A stretch of DNA of 64,000 nt. Origin: Siphonodentalium dalli. Its lineage: Eukaryota; Mollusca; Scaphopoda; Gadilida; Siphonodentaliidae. Each line of letters opens with the position of its first letter. Position 1 is the stretch's first letter. Location: NCBI GenBank assembly GCA_032622095.1, contig CP136063.1, forward strand, positions 179,779,956 through 179,843,955, written 5' to 3'. Below the pieces are notes generated by a model that searched no databases, had not been told where the DNA came from, and worked only from the letters and a program-made list of their open reading frames with translations. Positions 41,001-52,187 of the stretch are shown here, one piece after another. The position numbers were made by a program, and so were the translations under genes.

Positions 41001-44000
41001 AATATTATAAAGCTATGAGAGTAATGAAGGGATGGACACAGTATGAGTGGGATAGGTACAGGTATGTAATATTATAAAGCTATGAGAGTAATGAAGGGAT
41101 GGACACAGTATGAGTGGGATAGGTACAGGTATGTAATATTATAAAGCTATGAGAGTAATGAAGGGATGGACACAGTATGAGTGGGATAGGTACAGGTATG
41201 TAATATTATAAAGCTATGAGAGTAATGAAGGGATGGACACAGTATGAGTGGGATAGGTACAGGTATGTAATATTATAAAGCTATGATAGTAATGAAGGGA
41301 TGGACACAGTATGAGTGGGATAGGTACAGGTATGTAATATTATAAAGCTATGAGAGTAATGAAGGGATGGACACAGTATGAGTGGGATAGGTACAGGTAT
41401 GTAATATTATAAAGCTATGAGAGTAATGAAGGGATGGACACAGTATGAGTGGGATAGGTACAGGTATGTAATATTATAAAGCTATGAGAGTAATGAAGGG
41501 ATGGACACAGTATGAGTGGGATAGGTACAGGTATGTAATATTATAAAGCTATGATAGTAATGAAGGGATGGACACAGTATGAGTGGGATAGGTACAGGTA
41601 TGTAATATTATAAAGCTATGAGAGTAATGAAGGGATGGACACAGTATGAGTGGGATAGGTAGAGGTATGTAATATTATAAAGCTATGATAGTAATGAAGG
41701 GATGGACACAGTATGAGTGGGATAGATACAGGTATGTAATATTATAAAGCTATGAGAGTAATGAAGGGATGGACACAGTATGAGTGGGATAGGTACAGGT
41801 ATGTAATATTATAAAGCTATGATAGTAATGAAGTGATGGACACAGTATGAGTGGGATAGGTACAGGTATGTAATATTATAAAGCTATGAGAGTAATGAAG
41901 GGATGGACACAGTATGAGTGGGATAGGTAGAGGTATGTAATATTATAAAGCTATGAGAGTAATGAAGGGATGGACACAGTATGAGTGGGATAGGTACAGG
42001 TATGTAATATTATAAAGCTATGATAGTAATGAAGGGATGGACACAGTATGAGTGGGATAGGTACAGGTATGTAATATTATAAAGCTATGAGAGTAATGAA
42101 GGGATGGACACAGTATGAGTGGGATAGGTACAGGTATGTAATATTATAAAGCTATGAGAGTAATGAAGGGATGGACACAGTATGAGTGGGATAGGTACAG
42201 GTATGTAATATTATAAAGCTATGAGAGTAATGAAGGGATGGACACAGTATGAGTGGGATAGGTACAGGTATGTAATATTATAAAGCTATGAGAGTAATGA
42301 AGGGATGGACACAGTATGAGTGGGATAGGTACAGGTATGTAATATTATAAAGCTATGAGAGTAATGAAGGGATGGACACAGTATGAGTGGGATAGGTAGA
42401 GGTATGTAATATTATAAAGCTATGATAGTAATGAAGGGATGGACACAGTATGAGTGGGATAGATACAGGTATGTAATATTATAAAGCTATGAGAGTAATG
42501 AAGGGATGGACACAGTATGAGTGGGATAGATACAGGTATGTAATATTATAAAGCTATGAGAGTAATGAAGGGATGGACACAGTATGAGTGGGATAGATAC
42601 AGGTATGTAATATTATAAAGCTATGAGAGTAATGAAGGGATGGACACAGTATGAGTGGGATAGGTACAGGTATGTAATATTATAAAGCTATGAGAGTAAT
42701 GAAGGGATGGACACAGTATGAGTGGGATAGGTACAGGTATGTAATAGTAATGAAGGGATGGACACAGTATGAGTGGGATAGGTACAGGTATGTAATATTA
42801 TAAAGCTATGAGAGTAATGAAGGGATGGACACAGTATGAGTGGGATGGGTACAGGTATGTAATATTATAAAGCTATGAGAGTAATGAAGGGATGGACACA
42901 GTATGAGTGGGATAGGTACAGGTATGTAATATTATAAAGCTATGAGAGTAATGAAGGGATGGACACAGTATGAGTGGGATAGGTACAGGTATGTAATAGC
43001 TATGAGAGTAATGAAGGGATGGACACAGTATGAGTGGGATAGGTACAGGTATGTAATATTATAAAGCTATGAGAGTAATGAAGGGATGGACACAGTATGA
43101 GTGGGATAGGTACAGGTATGTAATATTATAAAGCTATGAGAGTAATGAAGGGATGGACACAGTATGAGTGGGATAGGTACAGGTATGTAATATTATAAAG
43201 CTATGAGAGTAATGAAGGGATGGACACAGTATGAGTGGGATAGGTACAGGTATGTAATAGTAATGAAGGGATGGACACAGTATGAGTGGGATAGGTACAG
43301 GTATGTAATATTATAAAGCTATGAGAGTAATGAAGGGATGGACACAGTATGAGTGGGATAGGTACAGGTATGTAATAGTAATGAAGGGATGGACACAGTA
43401 TGAGTGGGATAGGTAGAGGTATGTAATATTATAAAGCTATGAGAGTAATGAAGGGATGGACACAGTATGAGTGGGATAGGTACAGGTATGTAATATTATA
43501 AAGCTATGAGAGTAATGAAGGGATGGACACAGTATGAGTGGGATAGGTACAGGTATGTAATATTATAAAGCTATGAGAGTAATGAAGGGATGGACACAGT
43601 ATGAGTGGGATAGGTAGAGGTATGTAATATTATAAAGCTATGAGAGTAATGAAGGGATGGACACAGTATGAGTGGGATAGGTACAGGTATGTAATATTAT
43701 AAAGCTATGAGAGTAATGAAGGGATGGACACAGTATGAGTGGGATAGGTAGAGGTATGTAATATTATAAAGCTATGAGAGTAATGAAGGGATGGACACAG
43801 TATGAGTGGGATAGGTAGAGGTATGTAATATTATAAAGCTATGAGAGTAATGAAGGGATGGACACAGTATGAGTGGGATAGGTACAGGTATGTAATATTA
43901 TAAAGCTATGAGAGTAATGAAGGGATGGACACAGTATGAGTGGGATAGGTACAGGTATGTAATATTATAAAGCTATGAGAGTAATGAAGGGATGGACACA

Positions 44001-44604
44001 GTATGAGTGGGATAGATACAGGTATGTAATATTATAAAGCTATGAGAGTAATGAAGGGATGGACACAGTATGAGTGGGATAGGTACAGGTATGTAATATT
44101 ATAAAGCTATGAGAGTAATGAAGGGATGGACACAGTATGAGTGGGATAGGTACAGGTATGTAATATTATAAAGCTATGAGAGTAATGAAGGGATGGACAC
44201 AGTATGAGTGGGATAGATACAGGTATGTAATATTATAAAGCTATGAGAGTAATGAAGGGATGGACACAGTATGAGTGGGATAGGTACAGGTATGTAATAT
44301 TATAAAGCTATGAGAGTAATGAAGGGATGGACACAGTATGAGTGGGATAGGTACAGGTATGTAATATTATAAAGCTATGAGAGTAATGAAGGGATGGACA
44401 CAGTATGAGTGGGATAGGTACAGGTATGTAATAGCTATGAGAGTAATGAAGGGATGGACACAGTATGAGTGGGATAGGTACAGGTATGTAATAGCTATGA
44501 GAGTAATGAAGGGATGGACACAGTATGAGTGGGATAGGTACAGGTATGTAATAGTAATGAAGGGATGGACACAGTATGAGTGGGATAGGTACAGGTATGT
44601 AATA
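29048..44604 (+). repeat. 67-bp satellite array, right block
   Basis: This continues the same satellite in the same orientation after the hAT insertion. Oddities include two units about 52 bp long with GATAGATTATAAAG (near 35034 and 35154). A run of about twelve 51-bp units spans 37181-37804. The right edge is made of 60-bp and 51-bp forms (44377-44604). The array ends at GTAATA (44604), 15 nt from the exon 3 donor on the other strand. Confidence 0.97.
37181..37804 (+). repeat. block of about twelve consecutive 51-bp satellite monomers
   Basis: Every unit here is the 51-bp form. Because 51 is a multiple of three, both strands stay open for about 200 codons (V-M-K-G-W-T-Q-Y-E-W-D on plus). 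Variants alternate in pairs (GTACGTAATAGTAAAG with GAGTTGGATAGGTACCGG), showing a local higher-order repeat of two to five units. I treat the open frame as an artefact of unit length. Confidence 0.9.
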
Positions 44605-44620
44605 GAGAATAATCACTCAC
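44605..44620 (-). other. exon 3 splice donor and 15-nt spacer to satellite
   Basis: On the minus strand GTGAGT (44620-44615) is followed by GATTATTCTC and then satellite. Nothing else of intron 3 precedes the repeat. Confidence 0.85.
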
Positions 44621-44720
44621 AGGCTTTGAACCAGGGATTGTTCTTCCATTCAGTTTCACAATTGCTTCTGTGGCTTTCTGTGCATTCTCGAATGTAACAA
44701 AGCAGTACCCCTGTGATTGC
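44621..44720 (-). CDS. TRNAU1AP: TRNAU1AP (SECp43)-like, coding exon 3
   Basis: The acceptor ends GTAATTGCAG (44730-44721) and the donor is GTGAGT (44620-44615). The first base completes the glycine codon left by exon 2; 33 codons follow, ending in phase 0. The product begins Q-S-Q-G-Y-C-F-V-T-F, a clear RNP1 motif, and ends L-N-G-R-T-I-P-G-S-K-P. This corresponds to the SECp43 segment I recall as I-P-A-G-Y-C-F-V-E-F ... I-N-G-K-P-L-P-G-A-T-P. The next exon should begin with a sequence like R-F-K-L-N, but I found none in the window. The 67-bp satellite begins 15 nt downstream of the donor, so it sits in intron 3. Other RRM proteins are possible, but the exon 1 signature favours TRNAU1AP. Confidence 0.87.
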
Positions 44721-44822
44721 CTGCAATTACAATAAGCAATTGAAGTTAAAGGGACACATCTGTAGGCACTCACAGAGTTTAAATGTGAAAAATCATAAAA
44801 GTTTGTACAACTATTGCTAGTA

Positions 44823-44985
44823 CAGTAATCCCCTAAATAATCGACTCCTTAACCACAGCAGAATTATGGGTAACATTTCAGGATTTAGTCGGAAATATGG
44901 CTTGTTGCCATATTTCCGACTAAATCCTGAAAAGTTACCCATAATTCTGCTGTGGTTAAGGAGTCGATTAATTTGCGCATTACTG
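44823..44985. mobile_element. foldback MITE, pogo/Tc1-mariner-like
   Basis: A 163-bp, almost perfect palindrome with ends CAGTAATCCCCTAAATAATC and its near complement ending CATTACTG. It is flanked by TA on both sides (44821-44822, 44986-44987). The CAGTAAT ends plus a TA target fit pogo/Tigger or other Tc1/mariner elements. It lies in intron 2. A relative is at 2558-2689. Confidence 0.85.
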
Positions 44986-45284
44986 TATAAAAAGAAAAAA
45001 TAGATGGACTAGATAGACATTGTTCTCATTTTATTATTGATAACTCTTCAATGATGAGACACAGCATGATAAAACCTTTGTTATGTAATTATTACTGTTA
45101 CAGTGTCAGCCATTTTATCAACAAACAATTGAGCAAATTCTCATCAAATTATTTTAAGGTCTACATTACAGGACAAGTTTTCGCAGAACTGTTTTTGGAA
45201 ATCATAAAAGATGTTCACGAGTAGAAGTCATGTCAATGAAGAATAAACTAGAGGTGAGACTATCCCAATGGGACTAAAGATACC

Positions 45285-45307
45285 CCCCCCCCCCACACAC
45301 ACACACA
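45285..45307 (+). repeat. poly-C / (AC)n microsatellite
   Basis: A C-run followed directly by AC repeats, in intron 2. Confidence 0.9.
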
Positions 45308-45339
45308 ATGCAATTGGGCTACATTATCCCTTTCTAAAC

Positions 45340-46257
45340 TAGGGTTGAAACGATTAATCGACTAGTCGTAGACGACGCTGAAATGTCAGAACGTCGACTC
45401 TGAATTTTGCCGTCGGAATATAATGTATTAGTTTCATGTATAACGTTTTCAAGATCGATTCCGGCATAAACGTTGTTAACTGCGCGTAAGTTATGGTAAG
45501 TATAACGTTTGGTGGCACCCGGAATTGACAGTGTTACTAGTATAGACACACACAGACCGGTGACCCGACTATTAATTGGACGAATGAAATTGACAACACA
45601 ATGTCTCACTCGTCGTTTAAGATCAAAGACATGATGGCAATGATTGACGCGGCTTTGTAGTTTGTCCGAGACCGCTTTGATACAGACACTGTGTATATTT
45701 CCATTGATCTCGCACCGTCGGATTATGATGCGACGCTGGGTGAAGGTCGCTTAAGGTGTCGTCATTGGTGCTACCGTATATAAATGATACTGACATTAAG
45801 AACTGGCTATCGTATTCTACAACGTAGCCTATACTATAGGGCGTATTTAGTCGGAACATTAACATTTTATAGTGACACCGCTCGGCACCGGTTTATTGGG
45901 GATCACGTGACTAAACGAAATAATCTTGAACGCTGATATTAAATTTAAAACCTGTATAAATGATCGTGTATCTAATCATTATCCACCAAATGTCTAATTA
46001 TATAATTACATTCAGTGTGTTGGATAAATATCAAGATGTTTACAGTATTATTTCCCAAATAAATTGGTGTGTATGCAGGGAAATGCGCAACGCAATAGAA
46101 CGCTATTGCATCAGTCATCAGTGTACGCCATGTACGATGAATTTTCCGTACAATGTTATGTTTGAAAGTTTTTATATCGGGTACCGACTAGTCGACGCAA
46201 CGCGACTTTTGGGCCTCGACTAGTCGACTCTGAAATTCACTAATCGTTTCAACACTA
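45340..46257. mobile_element. non-autonomous hAT transposon in intron 2
   Basis: The 918-bp element starts TAGGGTTGAAACGATTA and ends TAATCGTTTCAACACTA. Exact 8-bp copies of TTCTAAAC flank it (45332-45339, 46258-46265). Subterminal CGACTAGTCG palindromes occur at both ends, as in many hAT elements. Three short open frames inside look non-coding. Confidence 0.9.
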
Positions 46258-46265
46258 TTCTAAAC

Positions 46266-46760
46266 TAATGGATATTCCAACAGAATATGTTGGAATGCCT
46301 ACTATTCATCTGGAAAAACAAAACTCTAGGAATACAAGATCGGTTAAAAATTTATTAAGTTGAAACTGGTGGATAAATCCAATAAAAAAAGTTGCAGTGC
46401 TCATAATCGCATAGTGGTAAATGAGAATATCTGTACCAAGTTGCAAAAACTTTGACCAGAAAATGTCGTAATACATGTGTAATTTTCTAGATCGAAAAAG
46501 GGGGATAACTCGACTAAACAAAGTCGGACAGACCTCATAATCTCAGATGCGTAGGTTTCCATAGCAATAAATATCCGTGCCAAGTTTCAAAATGATTGAA
46601 AAATGTAGGAATACAAGCCAGGACAAACTTGTGTCCATTGATGGATGGACAGACGGACAAGCCCATTTCTATATACCAACAATGCATGTAACCAACAATG
46701 CATGTAAAACCACTCAGCAGGATTTTTCCTCTCTATACTAAATACTCATTTACGAGTAGT
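46266..46760. other. rest of intron 2, dispersed-repeat-like
   Basis: No gene seen. A small hairpin ATTCCAACAGAATATGTTGGAAT lies at 46273-46295. Phrases such as CCAAGTTTCAAAATGATTG and ATGGATGGACAGACGGACAAG (46580-46660) look like high-copy invertebrate repeats, but only one copy is in the window. Confidence 0.35.
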
Positions 46761-46842
46761 TCCCTTAGGAAATGTTCAGATAATAAGTTCAACAAACACC
46801 TACAGGACGTTTGTTGAACTTATTATCTAAAAATTTCCCTCC
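46761..46842. repeat. foldback element (AATGTTCAGATAATAAGTTC arms)
   Basis: Arms of 28 bases (46770-46797 and 46809-46836) pair around a short loop, with three mismatches. A relative in reverse orientation lies at 714-778. Confidence 0.75.
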
Positions 46843-46972
46843 AATAAATAGGACTGAGAACCCCTCCAGATGAATAATATACCAGTCCAATGTATACTTT
46901 TATAACTGAGTGGGAGAATCTATTTAGTATAGCAAGTGTTAAAAGTTAAAATGTAATGTATATGTATCTCAC

Positions 46973-47070
46973 CCTGTGGACTTGTTCCTGATTATTCTAA
47001 CACCGCTAGCAGTGTAGCCCAGAGTAGTGAAAGCATCTGATATGAACTGCTCATTCATATGTAATTCAAG
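46973..47070 (-). CDS. TRNAU1AP: TRNAU1AP (SECp43)-like, coding exon 2
   Basis: The minus strand shows a pyrimidine-rich acceptor ending ATTACAG (AG at 47071-47072), 98 coding bases, and a donor GTGAGA (GT at 46972-46971). The translation starts L-E-L-H-M-N-E-Q-F-I and ends I-I-R-N-K-S-T-G. It lines up without gaps with the SECp43 segment I recall as L-E-P-Y-M-D-E-N-F-I ... I-I-R-N-R-L-T-G. This is helix 1 and strand 2 of the first RRM. The exon holds 32 whole codons plus GG, so it ends in phase 2, and exon 3 supplies the missing G. The open frame running upstream past 47070 is intronic. Confidence 0.87.
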
Positions 47071-49060
47071 CTGTAATGACATAAAAAGAGAGATATTTTC
47101 AATTACCTGAGAATAGACTTGAGGTGCGCTTGGGGTTATGTCAACCATAACAAGAGGTTGCACTATGGTTGCTGGCATACCCCACTCGATGGCAAATTGA
47201 AACATGGGTAGAATGAATCCCAAATATGTAACAAGAAAAAAAGGAGCATGCTGATTTTTTTTTACATAAAACTAATCACATATATTTGGGAAATATTATA
47301 AATTTAATATTGAACGGTGTAGTTTCCACCCAGCCCATGATATTGGTAGTTACATGGCAAAAATACCGATAGATTCTATAGATATGCCACTTCACCCATC
47401 CACTTCAGAAAACGTCAACTGAGCATGATTGGTATAAGAATGTGACCCAGCACATGATACTCACATGGCCAAATTACCCATAGATATGATGCTTCATCGT
47501 GAGTGTACAAATTGAAAATTATCTGCTCATAAATGCAGGCTATATGATTTTCCAATTGATTTAAATGATGACACCCATGATGATATTGATCGGCGGGAAC
47601 ATTGTGAATTGATTGTGCTCTACATGCACATAAAATAAATTTGTCTAATTTGTTTCCACAAATACCTCAAATGTCCCAGACTGCCATCACAACAAATAAT
47701 AAATTTGTGATATTTTTCTGATGTTTATATATTCCATATATGGACATAAATTCCAAATTTCATTCATATCCATTGAGAAACAAAGGAGAGAATGCGACAT
47801 CATGCCCGCTTAGACCTTTTAATTGGAGCCGGCCACATAAACTTTATTTTGTGCTTCAGAATGAAAAAGTTGAGTATAATCAATGGACGGAATCACAGTT
47901 GTATAGCTAAGCAAATTGTAGCTGGAGGGTCAGATTACTACGTTTTCAGATCATTGCAGTCTTGGATCAGCGATGCATATTCAACAAGATACATTGAGTG
48001 GGTGCAAAGAAACAGACACAAGTGTCGCCCAAATAACAACAGATTATGATTTGATGGAGATTTGCAGTCGATAATAAAAACTTTGAATTGAAAATCGGTT
48101 GTCGCCAAATCTTGTGTATCAGATTGTCCTTGGCCCCAATCAAACCAGTCGTCTGATTCGTAGTAACCCAACTCTGTCACTCATGCTGTAGATGTATATA
48201 AAGAATAACACACTATTTATTATATCAACACAGCAATCTGATGTGTGTATCTATATATGTTATAACAAACATAATCTCACTGGTAATAACTATTGTTCTA
48301 ATGATACAATGAGTTACAGGATAGTGAATCGCGAAATAGCAGGCAGAATCTTCCAATAAATACTGTGAAGTCGCTGTAACGTTCGCTAACACGTTCCAAG
48401 TGTCCGAATGCGAGCCCTCGTGTTCTTACATTCTGGCTAGCTTAGATTCGCAGGTATTGATCGCCAAAGCATAATTAATGATAATGACATGTTGGATGTC
48501 CTTAAGCCCTTTGATAATCAATTCCCAAATGTCCGTTGAGTTCCAGTTGCTCAACTTCAACATTACAATTCGTTCAGGCAAAAGACATTTCATTGGATAA
48601 CAAGAACTAACTTTTTTATTTAGTCATGTAAATTATTGCCAAAGGAGACATTTCTGTCCTGGGCAACTTCTGCGAACTAACAGAACTGTTTCATGTATGC
48701 TTCAAAATGGCAGTATACATGATATTAACATAGCGTGTGTAGCACAAAATTATTTATCTATCGGGTAGGATGACAAATAAATTGCAAGTTTGTTATCGAC
48801 AATAAATATTGAGTTGATACACTCGCAATTCATAAAAATACTCCCTTTAGTAACCACGTCCTGTCAACAGCCAGGAGGAATTAAAACTGACTAGATAATG
48901 GTTAGAATGCGGGATTTATACTGGGTACATTCATGCGCGACTAATCCGAGCACGGATGTAAACAGAGTGGGGACGGCAATACATTTTAACCCTCCTGATT
49001 GACACAAAGCCAGAGATGTAAACCATATAGTTCAGTTGAAGGGCTTTCCTTTAATAGCGG
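47071..49060. other. intron 1, part nearest exon 2
   Basis: No exon supported. A minus-strand open stretch at 47938-48180 looks somewhat protein-like but lacks an ATG and clear splice sites. A copy of a 50-bp dispersed repeat (CCAATGTATACTTTTATAAC) lies at 46887-46943, just downstream of exon 2, and again at 49381-49438. Confidence 0.4.
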
Positions 49061-49065
49061 GAAAA

Positions 49066-49380
49066 CACACATCCCGGGTGACATCTGGCATAGTGATAAT
49101 AGTGATTATCTCGCTAGCGGGATTTACACACGAGACTTGCCTGGTTAGGGGCATCAAATTTCTTAAATGAATTTGTTTATTACCTGTATTTCACCAATTG
49201 CAGGAGTGAGGGTTTTAAAGGCCTCAAATCAGGAGACTCACATTCAAAATGGACGATTATACAGGTCTGTTTGGCACACCCAAATTTAAAGTGGCACTCA
49301 CGGGATCACAGTGGAAATAAGGCACTGCATTTACTGTGCTATCCCGGGCAATGGGACTAATAAACTCACTCACTCACTAA
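49066..49380 (+). repeat. SINE-like dispersed repeat, copy A
   Basis: It starts near CACATCCCGGGTGACATCTG and contains GAGACTTGCCTGGTTA, CATCAAATTTCTTAAATGAA and CAGGTCTGTTTGGCACACC. It ends ACTAATAAACTCACTCACTC, a simple-repeat tail as in SINEs. A second direct copy is 1.4 kb downstream. No pol III box was clear. Confidence 0.6.
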
Positions 49381-50476
49381 CCAATGTATACTTTTATAAC
49401 TGAATTGGAGGATCCATTCAGTATAGAAGGGGTTAAATAAACAGATCCAGGCCTGTGGATTCAAGTAAAGGGGGTGTACAGTTGGGAATTTCAAAGGTGG
49501 ATAACCTCGAATGATGACCCTCTGGCCATATACCTGTTCGATCAGGGTTAATGGACGAGTTAGTGGACATTCTTAAACTAGATGGTGGAAGTTGTAGGCC
49601 AAGACCATTTAGTTGACGGATGTCCAGTCATGAGTTCATTAACCGATTTGACACTCAATATTATAATATACAAGGAGCAATTACATTTATACAGATGAAC
49701 AATTAAGATAAATCTTGACAAATGAGACGCTTACGAACGTTTTTCTTGAAAAAAAATGAGTCCTTGGATGACAACAAAACCACGCTCCTTGACATGGCTC
49801 GCGTGCGTGGCAATTGAATGTGGACTTTAACGTGAACACAATATAATGCGGTACAACTTTGTTAGAAAATAAACGTAAACATAATAAAATAGTCGTTTTG
49901 AGCTGAACATAGCCTAGTATACACTATATATACGTAATATATACTGTCGATGCAATTGAATTTGTATTTTGTTCTAGACCATGAATGTCGACTTGTGCTA
50001 TAAAGCACGGTATAAAGTGCCCATGTGGAGAAATAGAAGGTCGAGGTAGAACAAAGGAGCTGTGTTTTAAATTTGTATAATGACGTTCGCCAAAGATTGC
50101 AGGGCAGGGTTCGCGCTGCTGTGTGCCATTTGTGCAATTTGAACAAAACAAATGAGAATGGCACAAACTATTTCTCATTTGGCACAAATAATTGGCACAC
50201 ACGCGTTCTCTCGATCAACAACATATCTTGGACCATATTGATTATTGAATTGAATGGCCTTCCTGGTGCGATAAATATTAAAGAAATTAGCAATATAATT
50301 AACTCACAGCTTATGTATGCCTTCATTGCTATATATGCATCATTTGAGTACCATATATTAATTATCACCAATAAAAATAAACTGCCATATATTCAAATAT
50401 TTTTTTAGTCAACAAGGCAATTTCATGTGTAACAATCCCCCACGACATAAACCTACCGGTATTTGGGTATACACAA
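49381..50476. other. intron 1 stretch, no gene supported
   Basis: Contains the second copy of the CCAATGTATACTTTTATAAC repeat (49381-49438). Overlapping short frames on both strands at 49862-50408 have low complexity in composition and no splice support. Confidence 0.35.
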
Positions 50477-50735
50477 AAAAACACATCCCGGGTGAGATCC
50501 GGCATAGCAATAATCTGGCTAGCAGGATTTACGCACGAGACTTGCCTGGTTACGGACATCAAATTTCTTAAATGAATTTGTCTATTACCTGTATTTCACC
50601 AAACTGTGAGATGATATGAAAGCTGTGGAAGTGCGGGGGTTTAAAGTCCTCAAATCAGGAGACTCACATTATACAGGTTATACAGATTATACAGGTCTGT
50701 TTGGCACACCAAAAATTTAAAGTGCCACAAAAAAA
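50477..50735 (+). repeat. SINE-like dispersed repeat, copy B
   Basis: It shares the blocks of copy A, with an insertion after TATTTCACCAA, but lacks the (ACTC)n tail and ends in an A-run instead. Together with copy A it defines the family within this window. Confidence 0.6.
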
Positions 50736-50739
50736 AAGG

Positions 50740-52185
50740 TAAATGGAACAACATTTAGCACATATGCTAGTATCTGGCCAGTGCAGATCCTGTTGCAGGG
50801 CCAGTCAATAGTTAATGAAATTGCCAAGTTTGGTTGGTCGTTCAATCTGTGTCAATTATGCAAAGTATGGATGATCTGTTCTTTGCGATTTTGAATGTTA
50901 ATCTTGTGCAGATTTATTCGCATGTCTGACTTAGGATCAGTTTATCAAGCTTTACACGCACTGCATTCAAGCTTCACTCTCTGAGTCAGGGATTAGATAC
51001 ACCCCTGTATATTTTAGACGGTCAACTGTTGTGACAACAATGGGCAATGCAGGCAATATGATTGATATGCACGTGAGTGTAGGAGTGAATGTGACTCAGT
51101 ATGTGCTTGTGCTATTGATGTCAGTTGAGAAAAAAATCACAGATTTAATGGCATGGACAAATTTGTTCGATGATACGGTAGAGGGCGTTGTCATGGAATT
51201 TCGATCACTTGAATATGCATATCAACTCGTAACTGTCACGAAATGGTCAGAACGAATGTTATAACCGTCGGTCGATCGCACAGGCCGACAGGGGTCTGGG
51301 AATATCTTTTTTTTAAATGTATTATATTAATTTTAGAAGGGTCACATCTCCCATTAGAGGAAATCATGCCATGCTTGGGGAAAATGGCGTCAAAAACACC
51401 ATTTTTTTTAGAAGAACAGTTTTTTGTTACAGCTCTCCTCCTTCCTTAGACATTATTCTTCAAGTTCAAAACTAACAGCAACAACTTGCCAACATTGGCA
51501 ACAATGGCAACATCCAAAAATATATAGCCTAGTACCCAGGCCAGCAAACGTATTTGAGGCCTGGTATAGGCTAAGCTCATGAATAGATTCATGAGATGCA
51601 GTTGACACGTGATATTTTCGATTGCGAATTTATTTACGATTTGTATTGCTACGGTAAGATCATCATTTTTATCTACAATTTATATTTGATTACATCTATT
51701 TATATCGATAATCAATAAGTTACACCATTAGTGTTTCAATATACATCAGTGACAGTGTTTATTGATTTCGGGAATATGAAAAGTGTGTTTAATTGTGACC
51801 AGTTACATGTTTTCGACTCATGCTTTTCAAGCATGTGGGGTTTGTTTTTTATTCATAGGCGAAAAAGTTGCTGGCCCATAATGTATATTTAGATGTTGAT
51901 TTCTTAGCAACACTCAGACCATTATTTTGACACAAAAAAGTCCACGATGGGCCGATGGGTTCATTTGTTCTGTGACATTTTGTGACTATTACTGTTTATG
52001 AAACTTGAAAGGTCAATCAATCATGATTCATATGTTGATTTTTTAGCAATGATACAGTTAAAATTAAGAATGTCTTTATTGTGTGTAATCAATTTTTATT
52101 AATTTCATTTAGAATGGAGCGAATACCAAGTTTGATACCGAATGATGAAAATAAGCCGGCGCCGGCATCAATGTCTACATGTATG
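50740..52185. other. intron 1 stretch, no gene supported
   Basis: No recognisable exon, RNA or repeat. A 77-codon frame at 51031-51264 resembles nothing I know. Confidence 0.3.
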
Positions 52186-52187
52186 TA

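Noticed and set aside
8313-44604. CRISPR-like array
   Set aside because: There are no unique spacers; whole monomers repeat head to tail and the context is eukaryotic.
11525-44697. Long open frames in the satellite (V-M-K-G-W-T-Q-Y-E-W-D-R-Y repeats on plus, S-I-P-S-L-L-L-H-T on minus) as repeat proteins
   Set aside because: They exist only where consecutive 51-bp monomers keep the frame open, on both strands at once, and break at every 67-bp monomer.
45334-46223. Three short frames inside the intron 2 hAT element as transposase remnants
   Set aside because: No hAT or BED motifs are visible and the element is too short to be autonomous.
47381-47412. Alternative TRNAU1AP first exon (minus strand W-M-G-E)
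   Set aside because: The frame has a stop a few codons upstream and no Met; the 57294-57317 exon fits far better.
47938-48180. Minus-strand frame with D-D-W-F-D-W and F-K-V-F-I-I-D-C, briefly considered as a Ku70-like N-terminal exon
   Set aside because: A stop lies immediately upstream without an ATG, splice sites are poor, and the resemblance does not continue.
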